A DNA stretch of 64,000 nucleotides, taken from positions 18,397,001-18,461,000 of the forward strand of contig NC_061779.1 of assembly GCF_022458985.1 (NCBI RefSeq), read 5' to 3'. The notes under the pieces are model-generated. The model was not told the DNA's origin. It worked only from the letters and a program-made list of their open reading frames with translations, and made no database searches. Source of the stretch: Mugil cephalus (Eukaryota > Chordata > Actinopteri > Mugiliformes > Mugilidae). Of the stretch, positions 25,686 to 37,507 are shown one piece after another. The position numbers and the translations under genes were made by a program. Each line of letters opens with the position of its first letter. The first letter of the stretch is position 1.

Positions 25686-25949
25686 ATTCATATTTCCGGA
25701 CACTTTTAAGTCTGAATGCTGTTTTAGAGGGGAGGAGAGTGAAGAGGAAAAGAGGTAACGTCACCGCACACAATTACGAAGCACGATCTCTATGTTGGAG
25801 AGTGTGAGGGTGTGGGTACGGACTTACCAAAATACAACATGCAAACATAAGTTGGCAGGAATGTGATTATATATTTTGCATTAAAGTTACACTGTGTTTT
25901 ATGCTGTTGGCACAATGTCTGAAAAACACCTTGTTAATAAAAACGTCTG

Positions 25950-27330
25950 ACTGACACTCTCACTGCTTTTTTTCATTTTCCATACTCACTTTATGACCCG
26001 AGTCACTCCTTGACATTAGCCTGGGAGCACAAAAATAAACCAGATGGTAGAAAAGGTTCCAGCACTTGTCAGCAACAACAGCTGAGAACAAAGTTATCAA
26101 ATCATCTTTTCAAATCAAAGCGCATGTAACATGAAACCCAACGTGGAAACTGGGCTCCAAAAGGCTTTCACTTAAAGCAATGTGGGAGCAGTCAGAGTGT
26201 CAGTCGCCACGATCACTACTGGTGACAAGGTCAGATATCAGAGCAAATTCATATAAAACCGTTTTCATATTTTGGACAGCTTTTGTACTGTGAGAAGAAT
26301 GTAATTATCTCGCAAGACAACTACGGTATAGCTACAGCAATTATAGGGAAAACCTCGTGATTGTGGAAAATACGTTAATGGTGCGGGGAGAGATTATAAT
26401 AACACTTAATAAGGTGTTAAATAGTTGTGACGTGCGCAAACTCCAGACTGCTGCTTATAACTTTGATTTGTCCTATCTATCAGCCAAAATTCTACACCCA
26501 TAGTTTCCACCTTGTTGCATCTAGGACGCACAACGTCCTGCATTGGAAGTGAATGTAGGAAGAAAGGTCATCATGAGTGACACCATGGGCAATAAGACTC
26601 ATTTTATACTACCGAGTGAAAGTCTCTTATGCGCATCCTAAAATAATACTTGACCTGTGAGCCCCTTTTCTTCACTATTCTATTCTTGTTGATTGTTTTC
26701 TGCCTAGCTGTCCTTATGTGAGTTCATGAGTATCAGCCATTTGACTATCGGTTACCACACGGGCTGACATCTGGTAGCCCCGATACACACCTGTCCTTGT
26801 TTCTCCACTCCCCTAAGTAAAACCGGACTAACCTTTAACTTTGTTCTTATTTCCAATGTGGCCCTGCGACAATAGTCTGTCATCACACACATGTAGAGGA
26901 ATAGAGATGTACATACAGCTAAGATAGTATATGCTGAATATTGTACTTTTAGTGGTCGACTTACAGTCACGAAAACTAGGGACGGGTGTGGGAATCGGAA
27001 CTAAAAACCTCCATAACCTAGAGACATTATTAGATGTTGACAGATAAAAGTATATATATAGATGGCACATGTTTGTTGGTCTCCTTAGCGTCTTGCTCCA
27101 AACTTTGGCGAGCAGGCTGTGGTCAAATGTGAACAATGACCGATGGCGGGGGTTCAGCCACCTCTTTAAAGTCTCACTGTTACTTCCACTAACAGGTGTT
27201 ACAGAAACCTTGTAAGACGCCCAAATCACCAAACCTATAAATGAAGTTTTATTACCGCTTCTCCTCTTCGAATATTGTGGCGATGCTATGCGCAATTGTA
27301 AATGTCACAGCTGGCGGAGAGTGGACAGAA
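25950..27330. other. Spacer between troponin copies 2 and 3
   Basis: About 1.4 kb with no recognisable gene. A 155-codon minus-strand open frame near 26.8-27.3 kb has no recognisable domain and was not called. Confidence 0.4.
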
Positions 27331-27345
27331 CCAGTGGCACAGTGA

Positions 27346-27477
27346 CTATTTTAGTGAGGCATTCACGTTTAGCAAGGGCACCATAAATCTGATTGATTTT
27401 TCTCCACAGTCTTTCAGAAAGCTGACGGTGCCACTCCTCACACACGCAGGTTTGAAGTTGGTCTCAAGGAACAGCAG
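27346..27477 (+). promoter_or_regulatory. tnni2 copy 3 promoter and 5' UTR exon
   Basis: CTATTTTAGTGAGGCATTCA (27346-27365) is followed about 36 bp later by CATAAAT. Two donors are possible for the 5' UTR exon: CGCAG|gtttga (27449) and CAGCAG|gtacgg (27477), the second nearer to consensus. The coding exon begins more than 1 kb downstream. Confidence 0.6.
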
Positions 27478-28199
27478 GTACGGATATCCTGATATTCTGA
27501 TAGATATTTGGTTTGGACTGACTTATTCTGATGCTTAATTCTGCTTTATTAGTTTTTTTTATTATGTTTAGGAAAACAAATCTTAACAATTAACTACTAA
27601 TATCTCAGATTCACATTAGTGCCTTGTTTTTCCTTTGTTTGCTTTACTGGGATATTGTCATTGCTTAACATTAGCAGCAAGTTGAACGTTGCCATCTTAC
27701 ATGCCTGCAAATTATCTGCTCATTCACCTTTTTTCATCACCTATGCAGAAACTCTCATCAGTTATTTTAACACATGCACGTCCTCGGCTCTTTGAAACAT
27801 GACACATACGAAATGTTTTGAAAGTAATTTGTCTTCTTAGTACTTGAGAAAGATTTACCATGCATTTAATGGAATTTTGACTTAATATGCATTTGAAATT
27901 GTAATGTATTTTTATATCATATCTGTATTATTCTTTGATTATATATATAACTTATAAGGACGACTGAAATAACAAGCAAGCAAAGTACAATAACGAAAAC
28001 AAAATGCTAATTATGACAGAACCACAAACTTTTAACCTTTAGACATTTTAGTCAAACAAAAAATAAACCTAGCGAGCTTTAATGGACAACTGAATGTTTT
28101 GGGTAGCTAAGATATTTTGGCCCGTCGAGTAGAGAGACGATCAGTCATCAGCATGCTGCTCAAGCGAACAGGTGTTAAAGGAGCAGGGAAATTAGCGTG

Positions 28200-28450
28200 C
28201 ATGTTGCGTCAAATGATCGACCATTGGGGAGCTGTGGATGGAGACACAACCAAAGGGTCCCAGGTTTGCCTCCCAACGTGTCCATGACCGTGGTGCCAGC
28301 ATCCAAACCCCAAATTGCTCCCCGGGTGCAGTCCCTAGAGACTGCAGCCCACTGCTCCCACAGAACACACTACTGTGTGAACGAATGGATGGGTCAGACA
28401 GCAGGAACAAACTTCCCCATTGAGGGATAATTGAGGGTTACAATTATTAT
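28200..28450. mobile_element. Degenerate fish SINE-like repeat
   Basis: Contains CCCCAAATTGCTCCCCGGG, CAGCCCACTGCTCC and GAATGGATGGGTCA in the order found in a common fish interspersed repeat, ending in a TTATTATAATTATT-type tail. A B-box-like GGTTTGCCTCCC suggests a tRNA-derived head. It lies in the 5' UTR intron of troponin copy 3. The family name is not assigned. Confidence 0.5.
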
Positions 28451-28502
28451 AATTATTAACGGATCTTTCTTTTGGATTCTAGTGCGGGATTTTAAGACAA
28501 CC

Positions 28503-28864
28503 ATGGCTGATGGGTAAGTATTATCACTTTTGGTTTAATTTTAATGTGTTCGTTACAAAGCATCAGAAAATATACTGTAAAACTATGTGTTGAGATTCAA
28601 TTAGTAAAAATGTATTTTCTCCTTTTTATTAATGCTCCAACAGACCTGTGAGTATTTAACATACATTTATCAATATGTTTAACAACTGTTGTTTCAAACC
28701 TTGTATTAATCTGTTTATGCACTGTCACATATATATATTAAGAATATTAAATGTGTTCATTGTATGTTAATTTATAGAAAAAATCCAAGATCTCCTCCTC
28801 TCGGAGGCTGGGGCTCAAAGTAAGTTTTTCATAAGTTAGAAGACAGCATAAATTGATGTGTAAA

Positions 28865-28938
<74 letters not shown>

Positions 28939-31900
28939 ACGGCCTTTTAATAGTGACACATGCTTGTATAAATTTGCTTTAAATCTATTGCCATCTATGT
29001 GACCCTTTTCCCCTCTAGATTAGACTCTTGGCAGTCGCTGCTCAGATGCTGCAGGAGGAAACTGAGCAGAAGATAAAGGAAAGAGAAGCTGCTCTGGCAG
29101 AAAGAGTTCCTCCTCTAAATATGTCTGGTTTGTCTTTGAAGGAGCTGCAGGTATTTTACTTCAAATTGTTTTTTGCTTGTTTTTTTTTTGTTTGTTTGTT
29201 TTTTTATCTTTCTCTCTCACAGCTCTTTCTGTTTGGATCAGTACATTATTCCAATACCACTAGAGGGTGTCTTATTTGCAGGACCTATGCAGAGATCTGC
29301 ACCAGAAGATTGATGTTGTGGATGACGAGCGTTATGATATCGGCCTCAAAGTTACCAAAAATGACAAGGAGGTGAGCTGCTCAAAAATAACTTAAAATAT
29401 ATGTACATGTAAATATTTGTTACTGCATCTGCCTGGGAAAACAGGGTCAAAAGAAAATGAAAACAATACATGAATACATACTGCCCCCATGTGGCAGGAT
29501 ATAACCACATAGTAAGATATCAGAATCGGGCAGAGGGACTGTTTTTCTTGTAATTTCAAGTTGTTGTTCTCATTTATTCAATGAAAAATTGTATTGAGAT
29601 CAGGATCTCATTGGCAAGAGAGACCGGGACACAAAAATACACAGCTCATTGATTGACTTTAGTCAACAATCACGCACACCGACCTACTGGGAACAGCTTA
29701 ATATTAACTATATGAAACAATAAGTCCAATATTGACTCTATTTTTCCTCTGACTTTGAGAACATTTCTGACTGCATCAGCTGACAACGCCCCTTTGTCAT
29801 AGTGATTTAAACAAAGAGCTGAAACTCATCACTAAGCTCTGTGTAGCTGAGGGGAGCAACACATTCAGTCAATAATTCTCTGTAACTACGAGCAAGGCCA
29901 CAATATTTTCATACTTTCATTTGATTAACTGTCGTTGTAAAACATCAGTTATGGCTGCTTTAAATATATACTCTGACTTTGTCATGTAACGAAATAGAGA
30001 CAGAACACTTGGAGTAAATTAAAAAGTTGACTGTGAGTAAACAACCTGCTCTAACTCACATTCTCTGTATGAGTTATTGAACAGGGCTAAACCAAGATGC
30101 CACACAATGCTAAATTATTGACAGCATAGTTGTTTGGTGCCAAATAATTATTGCACATATTTAATGAAAAACAAAATCCCAGACGATGACATTTATATTC
30201 CGTATTAGGGCTAGACAAATAATACCACGGATTGGTATTGGCTATATACCAAAAATGGGGCGCTGCGCAATCATGAGGTTCACTACCAATAAAACTGACA
30301 AGACTTCCTAACCACTGATTAATCCGTGAAAGTAGCAATTAAACTTGTTTTCTCTGCATATTTTATTTATGCAACTCTGGTAATTAAAGTAAATACACTA
30401 ATATGTGCTTATTATTTGTGATCAATATTTGTTTTGTAGTACTAGTACTGTAGGGTTTCAGTCTTCAATGTCCATTTAACTGCCCTTTCCAGAGCCTTTA
30501 TATTTATGAGGATCTGAGTAAACTGACTCCTAATTAAAGTTGTGTTTTATATACACTGCTATTTCAAAGTTCAATGGTGTAAGCACGAGTACACAGTAAC
30601 TTCAAATTTAGTATGTGAGATTCCAACAATTTTAAAAACACAAATTTTCTCTATCTCCTGACATTACGGACCTCCTTCCTAACTGTATTGGCCTTGATTC
30701 GTTTTTTAAAATTTTATATAATAATGTAATTGACTGACCTCATAATCCAAACAATCATTTGAACTTTAAATGATTCAAGTAGAGACTCACAAGTAGAGAT
30801 ACTAATAAATCCCATGTTTATAAAAACCCATGACACCTCCCATGTTTATAAAACCCAATATAGGGAAAATGACGTGTGAACTGGTGAGGGTCAGTATATT
30901 AAGTGTTAATCACCTGATTTGATCACCTTTACACGCATACGGACTTAAGTGACATCCCATTCTTAATCCATAGGGTTTAATATGACGTCGACCCACCCTT
31001 TGCAGCTATAACAGCTTCAACTCTTCTGGGAAGGCTGTCCACAAGGTTTAGGAGTGTGTTTATGGGAATAATTGGCCATTCTTCCAGAAGAACATTTGTG
31101 AGTTCAGACACTGATGTTGGACGAGAAGTTCCTGGCTGGCAGTCTTCATCTAATTTATCCCAAAGGTGTTCTTTAGGTTTGATGTCAGTTCATGTGCAGG
31201 CCAAGTCAAGTTCTTCAACGCCAAAGTGCCTCACACAGATTCAGCCATGACACTCCCAGATGGAGGAACTTGATTCGTCACTCCATAGAACGTCTCCACT
31301 GCTCTAGGGTCCAGTGGCAGCGTGCTTTACACCACTGCTTCCGACACTTTGCATTTCACTTGGTGATGTTTGGCTTGGATGCAGCTGCTCGGACAGGGAA
31401 ACCCATCCCATGAAGCTCTCTACACTAATCTGAAGGCCACATGAAGTTTGGAGGTCTGTAGTGACTGACTACAGAAAGTTGGTAACCTCTGTGCACTATG
31501 CTCCTCAGCATTCGCCGACGCCGCTCTGTCACTTTTACGTGGCCATGACACTTCGTGGCTGAGTTGCTGTCGTTCCAAGTCGCTTCAACTTTGTTATATT
31601 ACCGCTGACTGTGGAATACTTAGTGAGGAAATTTCACAAATGGATTTGTTGCACAGGTGGCAATGGCATCCTATTACAGTGCCACGATGGAATTCACTGG
31701 GCTCCTGAGAGCGACACATTCTTTCACAAATGTTTGTAGAAGCAGTCTGCATACCTAGGTGCTTGATTATATACACCTGTGGCCATATAAGTGAACACTG
31801 TAATACTTCTGAGCTTTCTTAAGCATTGTATTCATGTTAAATAATAGCTGTGAGGCTAAACTACCCTTATATGTCCAACTGACTTACCAAGGCACTCCGT

Positions 31901-32283
31901 TCTTTCACTTCCCCCTGTCCAGATTGAGAACATGAACCTGAAGATCATAGAGATTCAGAGTAAGTTCAAGAAGCCGACCCTGAAGAGAGTGAAGATCTCA
32001 GCTGAGGCCATGCTGAGCGTTCTGCTGGGCTCCAAGCATAAAGAGTCCATCGACTTCAAGGCCAACCTCAAAACGGTCAAAAAGGAGGAAGAAAAGGTAA
32101 AGCTATAGTTTTCTTTTGCAGGCTCATACACCTTCAAGTAGCGATTATTTTTGTCCACTTCAATATTTTATCAATGACGTACTATTTCTATAACAGAAGG
32201 AGGAGGTCACTGACTGGCGTAAGAACGTGGAGTCCATGTCTGGTATGGAGGGCAGGAAGAAGCTGTTTGACACCTCCAAATGA
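28503..32283 (+). CDS. tnni2: Troponin I, fast skeletal type, tandem copy 3
   Basis: Coding exons: 28503-28513, 28644-28647 (4-nt microexon ACCT), 28778-28819, 29019-29150, 29282-29371, 31923-32096 and 32197-32283. They give 179 aa, all phases consistent. N-terminus [19 protein letters not shown]. The inhibitory/switch region is the most distinct of the intact copies: [20 protein letters not shown], then [16 protein letters not shown]. The FKKP and SKHK features recall mammalian TNNI2. The C-terminus is DTSK rather than NAGQ. Intron 5 has grown to 2551 bp (87-258 bp in the other copies) and contains a decayed Tc1-like transposon. Splice sites flanking it are intact, so the gene is probably active. 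Confidence 0.95.
28865..28938. repeat. (ATCT)n microsatellite
   Basis: About 18 perfect tetranucleotide units in intron 3 of troponin copy 3, about 80 bp before exon 4. Long and uninterrupted, so probably polymorphic. Confidence 0.97.
30897..31812 (-). mobile_element. Decayed Tc1/mariner-like transposon
   Basis: Sequence of about 0.9 kb resembling the common fish Tc1-like element in reverse orientation. Recognisable blocks run from CACCTTTACACGCATACGGA on the left to ATACACCTGTGGCCAT on the right. The minus strand retains pieces of the transposase N-terminal helix-turn-helix ([17 protein letters not shown]) and parts of its catalytic region. It is shorter than a full element and lacks an intact transposase frame, with an internal deletion near 31.23 kb. 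It lies in intron 5 of troponin copy 3 in antisense orientation. Confidence 0.85.
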
Positions 32284-32649
32284 AGAAATTACTTCACTTT
32301 CAAATCAGTTCTTGCCATTGCTTACTTTCTCACCTAAATTATATGGATTTATGAATTGAAAGTCAATCTTGGAAAGCCATCCTTCACTGAAAGAAGACAG
32401 GTGTTGGGATTCCGGCGTATCTTAACTTATTTATTAAACATTTGGTGTGTGGATGAGTACGTTTGCAGCACTTCCCCTCTGCAGCCTTGTGATGGCAGCA
32501 TCATTCTTTCAAGGCGTCTCAATATACTGAGACGCAACAATACAGTGTGTTGACTGTAGAGAAATATTGTTAGTCATAAACAACTGCTTGTTAGTCATCT
32601 CTTGCGATAAACTGCCCATTATTTCCAAGCCATTAAAATGTATTGGTTA

Positions 32650-32950
32650 TTAAAGGTATTTCTAAAAATGAAACGTTACGACTTCTGTCTTTGTTTAAGT
32701 TATTGTTACATTCACATTTGGTTTAGGTTTTTCATTAACTCTCAACATCATTATCACTTTGGGCTGCATTTGGGGTCAGCTTTAATTCAGCTCATAATGA
32801 AACCTTAATAACAGTCTGAAGTTCTTTACCCTCTCCTGCTTAGGAGGCAAACAGAGGAGCTAAGAAAATGTCACAGGTGGACAGTCCCCAGTAAGAACTT
32901 TCACACCTCATACGCGAGGCATATGAGAGATGCAGTGCAAGAATGGAAAG
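32650..32950. other. Spacer between troponin copies 3 and 4
   Basis: The shortest spacer in the array, about 0.3 kb between the likely 3' end of copy 3 and the promoter block of copy 4. Contains CAGGTGGACAG (about 32875), also present just upstream of the copy 1 block. Confidence 0.5.
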
Positions 32951-32960
32951 GACAGACGGG

Positions 32961-33044
32961 CTATTTTAGTGAGCCACTCACATGGGCGCTAGAATCTATA
33001 TATCTACCCTCTTTCTTCCCTTCTTGTCTCAGAAAAAGACGCCT
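32961..33044 (+). promoter_or_regulatory. tnni2 copy 4 promoter and 5' UTR exon
   Basis: CTATTTTAGTGAGCCACTCA followed by CATG (32961-32984), a TATA-like TATATATCT about 36 bp later (near 32997), a pyrimidine-rich leader and donor GCCT|gtgagt (33044). Best-preserved match to the copy 1 promoter. Confidence 0.65.
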
Positions 33045-33625
33045 GTGAGTATTTGTCAGTTACCGTATAAGGTAAGGATTTTATTTTGAAACTACAGATC
33101 ATGTAGAGATGATCTTATTGCAATATACTTTGATTGAAAATTGTGTTTCCACTGATACACATACTTCAGTTTAATTTTATATTGATGATAGTTTAACTTA
33201 CTAAAACCGTGCATCATATTCATTTTAACAGGGGCTCATAATAAGTGAGTTTTTTCTTACCAGGTCTGAGATTTGCTTCTGATCTCCCACAGATGTCTTA
33301 GCTGAAGTTATAAATAACCCAAAAGACTCTGTATTTGATTTATGAGCTTTACCCCAACAAACGCTACTCCCTTTAGATTACATGTGTATTTTTTTCACTG
33401 ATTACTTGTCAGGAAATTATAACTATTGTTGTCCTTGTTTTATGGAGTATTTCTTTTATTAGAGATTTGACCTTCAGACAGTGCCATGCATAGAGTGAAC
33501 GCCGCTATAACATCTTAGCAACAATGTTAAATAGCTGAAAGGTTTACGACTTCTTTGTATCCTTCGGTGAAAATACATATTTTTATATTACCAGATTCAA
33601 CAAGGTCGTACACAAAACCGCAATC

Positions 33626-35565
33626 ATGTCTCAAGGGTAAGTAACCATTAGTTTCATTACACTACACTTCATATTTATTGTGCGAGATTCAAAAAAACGT
33701 TAAAATCTTTTCTCTATCTTTTTGCACCATGAATCTCCTAACTGTACAGGCCTCCGGTGAGTTGAGTTTTTATTTATTCATCATTTTTTAATGTTGATTT
33801 CTGGACTTATGGAATCATTTATGGGACTGATGCTGATATTCTGACTCCTCATGTTATGTCCATGAAATGTAAAACTACAAGAGAGACCTTGTTTAACACC
33901 CTGAACTAAAAATATATTTTAGTTAGAGATTTTATTTAGTTAAACATCATAAAATTCAAAGCATCGCTGTGTTTATACTGGACTACTTCTACATAGATGA
34001 TTGTAAAATCTTACTAACCCTTGAAAAATTGGATGCATACTTGAGAGAAACCTGAATAAACTAACCTGCACACTCTCGTCCTTTCCAGAAAGCCAAGCCA
34101 AAGATCTCTGCATCTCGCAGACTGTTCTTGAAGGTACAGATGCAAAAACTGAGATTTATACTCCTCAAGTGCCGTAAACCATTAAATGTCAGGATTAATA
34201 AAGTGTCCTTCTGCATTTGCACCAGACAAAACTGCTCAAGAAGGCCATGACCATGCTGGATAATGAAAAGGAATTCAGACAAGATGAACGACAGAGGATT
34301 CTTGGCGAGAAAGTGCCAGTCCTCCAGCTTTCAGGCATGTCTGTGCAGGATCTACAGGTACATTTATCACTAAGAACATAATTAATCCATTCGAGGGGGA
34401 TTTGGGTTATGACTTAAGCTATTGTAAAATAAGAAAGGGTTAAGTTGAGTGGTATCCCTTCTTCCCACCTAAAGTACTTCAAATGACACTTGCTAATTTG
34501 TTTGGGTTTATTTACAGAGGTTTTAAAAGAAAATAATGTCAATGAAAACTATCTGCAGCCCTAACATTAGTGTATTGAGTAGAATAAAACTGAAAACTTA
34601 CATAGAATCACATAGACTTAGACAGACTTTAATGATCTGCAAGGGAAATTAATTGATCATAGCAACTTAATTGGCACAAAAAGATGAGCTGTTATACAGC
34701 TGGATAGAATATGGAATAAAAGTTCTGTAGTGTTCACTATGGCAGCGGAGCTGAATCATTCTGCTGGGCAATGAGCTCCTCTGACCCTCTAATGTTTGGT
34801 GTAGTGGATGGGATGGATTGTCCATAATGGAGAGCAGTAGCATAACAAATCACTGCACTAACATTACAGTTAGTCCAATAACTGGCGCTCTAACAAGTTT
34901 GATACATTTAAGGTTTGCTTTCCGCAGAATATTTGCAAGGAGCTACACCATAAAATTGACGTGGTTGATGAAGAGCGGTATGATATTGCTTCTAAGGTGA
35001 CAAAAAATGAGCGCGAGGTAAGACATGCTTGTAGAAACTTTCTACATGAAATCATGCATGCAATATTCACGAAAAACAAAACTTTAGAGCAGGGTACTGA
35101 ACGGGTTTCTTGACTGTGTTCGAAACAGATACAGGACTTGTCTCAAAAGATCTTTGAGTTGAAAGGCAAGATGAAGAGACCAAACCTGAAGAGGGTGAGG
35201 GTGTCTGCTGATGCCATGCTGGGAGCTCTGCTGGGCTCTAAAGTCAAAGAGTCTGTGGACTTCAAGGCCAACCTGAAGACTGTGAAGAAAGAGGAGGAGA
35301 AGGTAAGGTGTAGGCCAACGCTTAGATGTGTGCACAACTGTGTGAAACCCGAGTGCATACTGCAAAACTTATGATTCCTAAATCTATTTCATGTGGACAA
35401 GTGTATATGATCCCCAACTTACCTCACTACTTTAATCAGAGTGAAATGATTCAAATCTTCTCTACTATCACCCAACAGAAAGAGGAAGTGACCGACTGGC
35501 GTAAGAACGTGGACGCCATGTCTGGAATGGAAGGCAGAAAGAAGTTGTTTAACTCTGGGCAGTAG
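33626..35565 (+). CDS. tnni2: Troponin I, fast skeletal type, tandem copy 4
   Basis: Coding exons: 33626-33636, 33750-33756 (7-nt microexon GCCTCCG), 34089-34133, 34226-34357, 34928-35017, 35129-35302 and 35479-35565. They give 181 aa. The microexon and exon 3 each carry one extra codon, so the frame is kept: [20 protein letters not shown]. Canonical inhibitory ([18 protein letters not shown]) and switch ([15 protein letters not shown]) peptides follow, ending [23 protein letters not shown]. The TnC/TnT-binding exon has [20 protein letters not shown]. It is the last copy, with no fifth promoter block or exon seen to its right. Probably functional. Confidence 0.95.
34615..34860. mobile_element. 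Fish interspersed repeat fragment (unclassified)
   Basis: GACTTTAATGATCTGCAAGG, GAATCATTCTGCTGGGCAAT and GGATTGTCCATAATGG occur in the same order as in a very common fish repeat, probably the untranslated part of a non-LTR element. It lies in intron 4 of troponin copy 4. Family assignment is from memory only. Confidence 0.5.
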
Positions 35566-35599
35566 ATTTGACGTGGATATCTCTGCAAAGGTGTTTGCT

Positions 35600-37250
35600 G
35601 CTCTAAAAACGGGAGGAACCATGCTCACTTTACAACACCAGTGAACATTAAGACCAGTTAAAGTGCTAACTTAAACTATTAAATTTAAATGCAGACTGAC
35701 TGTATAATATTTAATGAAAAAATAACATATTAGAACGCGATATTGTGTTTTTAGCTTTTAGCATCCTATATATGCATGAATGTAGCCATCTGCATTATTA
35801 CAGTGATGTCACTTTGCTTTCTGACATCTTTCAAACAAGAACTCGTCATTATACACAGGAAGTGCAGGTGGACATATGACAGTGAATCTTAATTTGTCTC
35901 ATTTCCATTTTTCCTCTATAACCTATAGAGGTATTATTATACCAGATTATTAACGACAAAGAGTGCACATTCCAGGGGCAGCTAATGATGGAGTTAAATG
36001 TTCAAGGGACAGATAATTTGGTTTTAAACAAAGACATCATCAGTGAATCAGCATCAGCTTTATCCAGCCAGGTGTGCAAGGAATGTGACTCCTGTTACAT
36101 GCTGCTCTCAGTGTAGTTGAATAGGATATAGGTGAGAAAATTATAAAAAAAGAAGAACAACGGGTATATATACAGATGGTATGGACAGGACTTATATACA
36201 AGGTTATATAAGTCTGTGTGTAGATGTGAGCTTGATACAGAATATATATAAGTATATATCTACATGTACATGTAGCAATACTTACAGTAAGAAGTATTTG
36301 TGCATTTGCAATAAGTTAAAAGGAACAATAAGAGCACGAGATAAGCATGTGAGTTATGTGATAGAGGGAGACTGTCTGTATGACTCTTAGCTCTGTAGTG
36401 CTCTGTAGTGCTTATCACAGAGGAATAATGGGAACAGGTTATGTTCGGGGTGTGACGAATATGCAGCAATGTTTCCTGCCTGTTTGTTGACCGGATGGAG
36501 GGAAGACTGGCACAAAAGTTTATTTCTGCAGTCCTACAGTTTCTTGGTGTCTGTTCTTGTCCTTTTTGATGGCAGATCAAAACCAGGCAGTGATGGTTGT
36601 GCAGAGAACATTATTTGCACATCATCATCGAATACATTGCATTGCAATAAATAATAAAATGGAAATGACATTGTTCAGAGTCCTGTTGCTTTCCTTACGG
36701 CACATGAGTCACGCTGCAGTCATAATTTGAGGTTTGTTGGATTCATATCAGTGTTATATTGGACCCAATTTTGTGAATGCATAACAACATCTATGATTTA
36801 GCAATATGACTTACCTACTGACTAGAAGAATCAAAATGAGACAAGTAAAAACATTTTTTTTTCTCCATCAGTAAAAATCACAATGTATGTTCAAATATCA
36901 TATTTATATTTTTGATCTTAAATAACTGTTATCCTGCCATGTTTGAAAAGCAGAGTTGCCTTTCAGCTAAGTTTACGGTTTGGCAAAATATCAAGGTAGG
37001 ATGTGACAAAATAATATAATAATTCAATAATGCTACTATCATCTGCGTTGACAACCACTCTAGTTAAGATGCGGTTTTGTTCAACTTTTGGGTCTCTTGG
37101 TCATATTTGCACTTTACTAGTAATGTTCCAAAACACTTACAAACGAATATAAACTGTATACTCGTTCTGCACGTAAATAAAGTTGTCTAAATAGCCTGTA
37201 CTTTTCCTTCAAACACCATAAATCCTCTGCAAAGTGTACCCATACGTACA
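35600..37250. other. Spacer between the troponin array and bpgm
   Basis: Apart from the possible repeat at 36.05-36.59 kb this is AT-rich sequence with no recognisable gene. Contains the 3' UTR of troponin copy 4. Confidence 0.4.
36045..36590. mobile_element. Possible fish interspersed repeat (unclassified)
   Basis: TTTATCCAGCCAGGTGTGCAAGG, GTAGTGCTCTGTAGTGC, GGAACAGGTTATG and ATGTTTCCTGCCTGTTTG fall in the order of a dispersed element frequent in fish genomes. No protein frame remains. It lies between the troponin array and bpgm. Confidence 0.4.
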
Positions 37251-37374
37251 GTTATCTAGTCGTGGCTGTACCTCTCTCTCAACGATCTCTCCTCCACTTC
37301 CTCCTGACGGTTGCTGCTATTCCTAATATGGACATAACATTGAGTTAAGGTACCGCCCACATGGCATATTGGGC

Positions 37375-37507
37375 TTTCTGATTGGACAATAGGAGTCAAA
37401 GCCGGTTTTCTGATTGGACAACGGCAGTGTCAATCATCAACATGGAACGCGGCTGTACTGTCAACATTAACGACAGCTACATTTAGCTGGACTTATAAAC
37501 CACAAGG
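37375..37507 (+). promoter_or_regulatory. bpgm: bpgm promoter and 5' UTR exon
   Basis: Two copies of CTGATTGGACAA (an inverted CCAAT box plus flank) start near 37378 and 37410. A probable 5' UTR exon ends at CACAAGG|gtaagg (37507). The next exon begins after gtgtgcag at 38009 and carries the ATG, giving a first intron of about 0.5 kb. Confidence 0.6.

Noticed and set aside
26828-27295. 155-codon minus-strand open frame between troponin copies 2 and 3
   Set aside because: No recognisable motif, low-complexity aromatic/Ser content, no supporting splice or poly(A) context.
28865-28938. Regular short repeats that might suggest a CRISPR-like array
   Set aside because: Simple tetranucleotide microsatellite without spacers, in vertebrate DNA.
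35600-36045. Fifth troponin I copy downstream of copy 4
   Set aside because: A CAGGTGGACA motif near 35866 resembles the upstream flank of copies 1 and 4, but no promoter block or coding exon follows.
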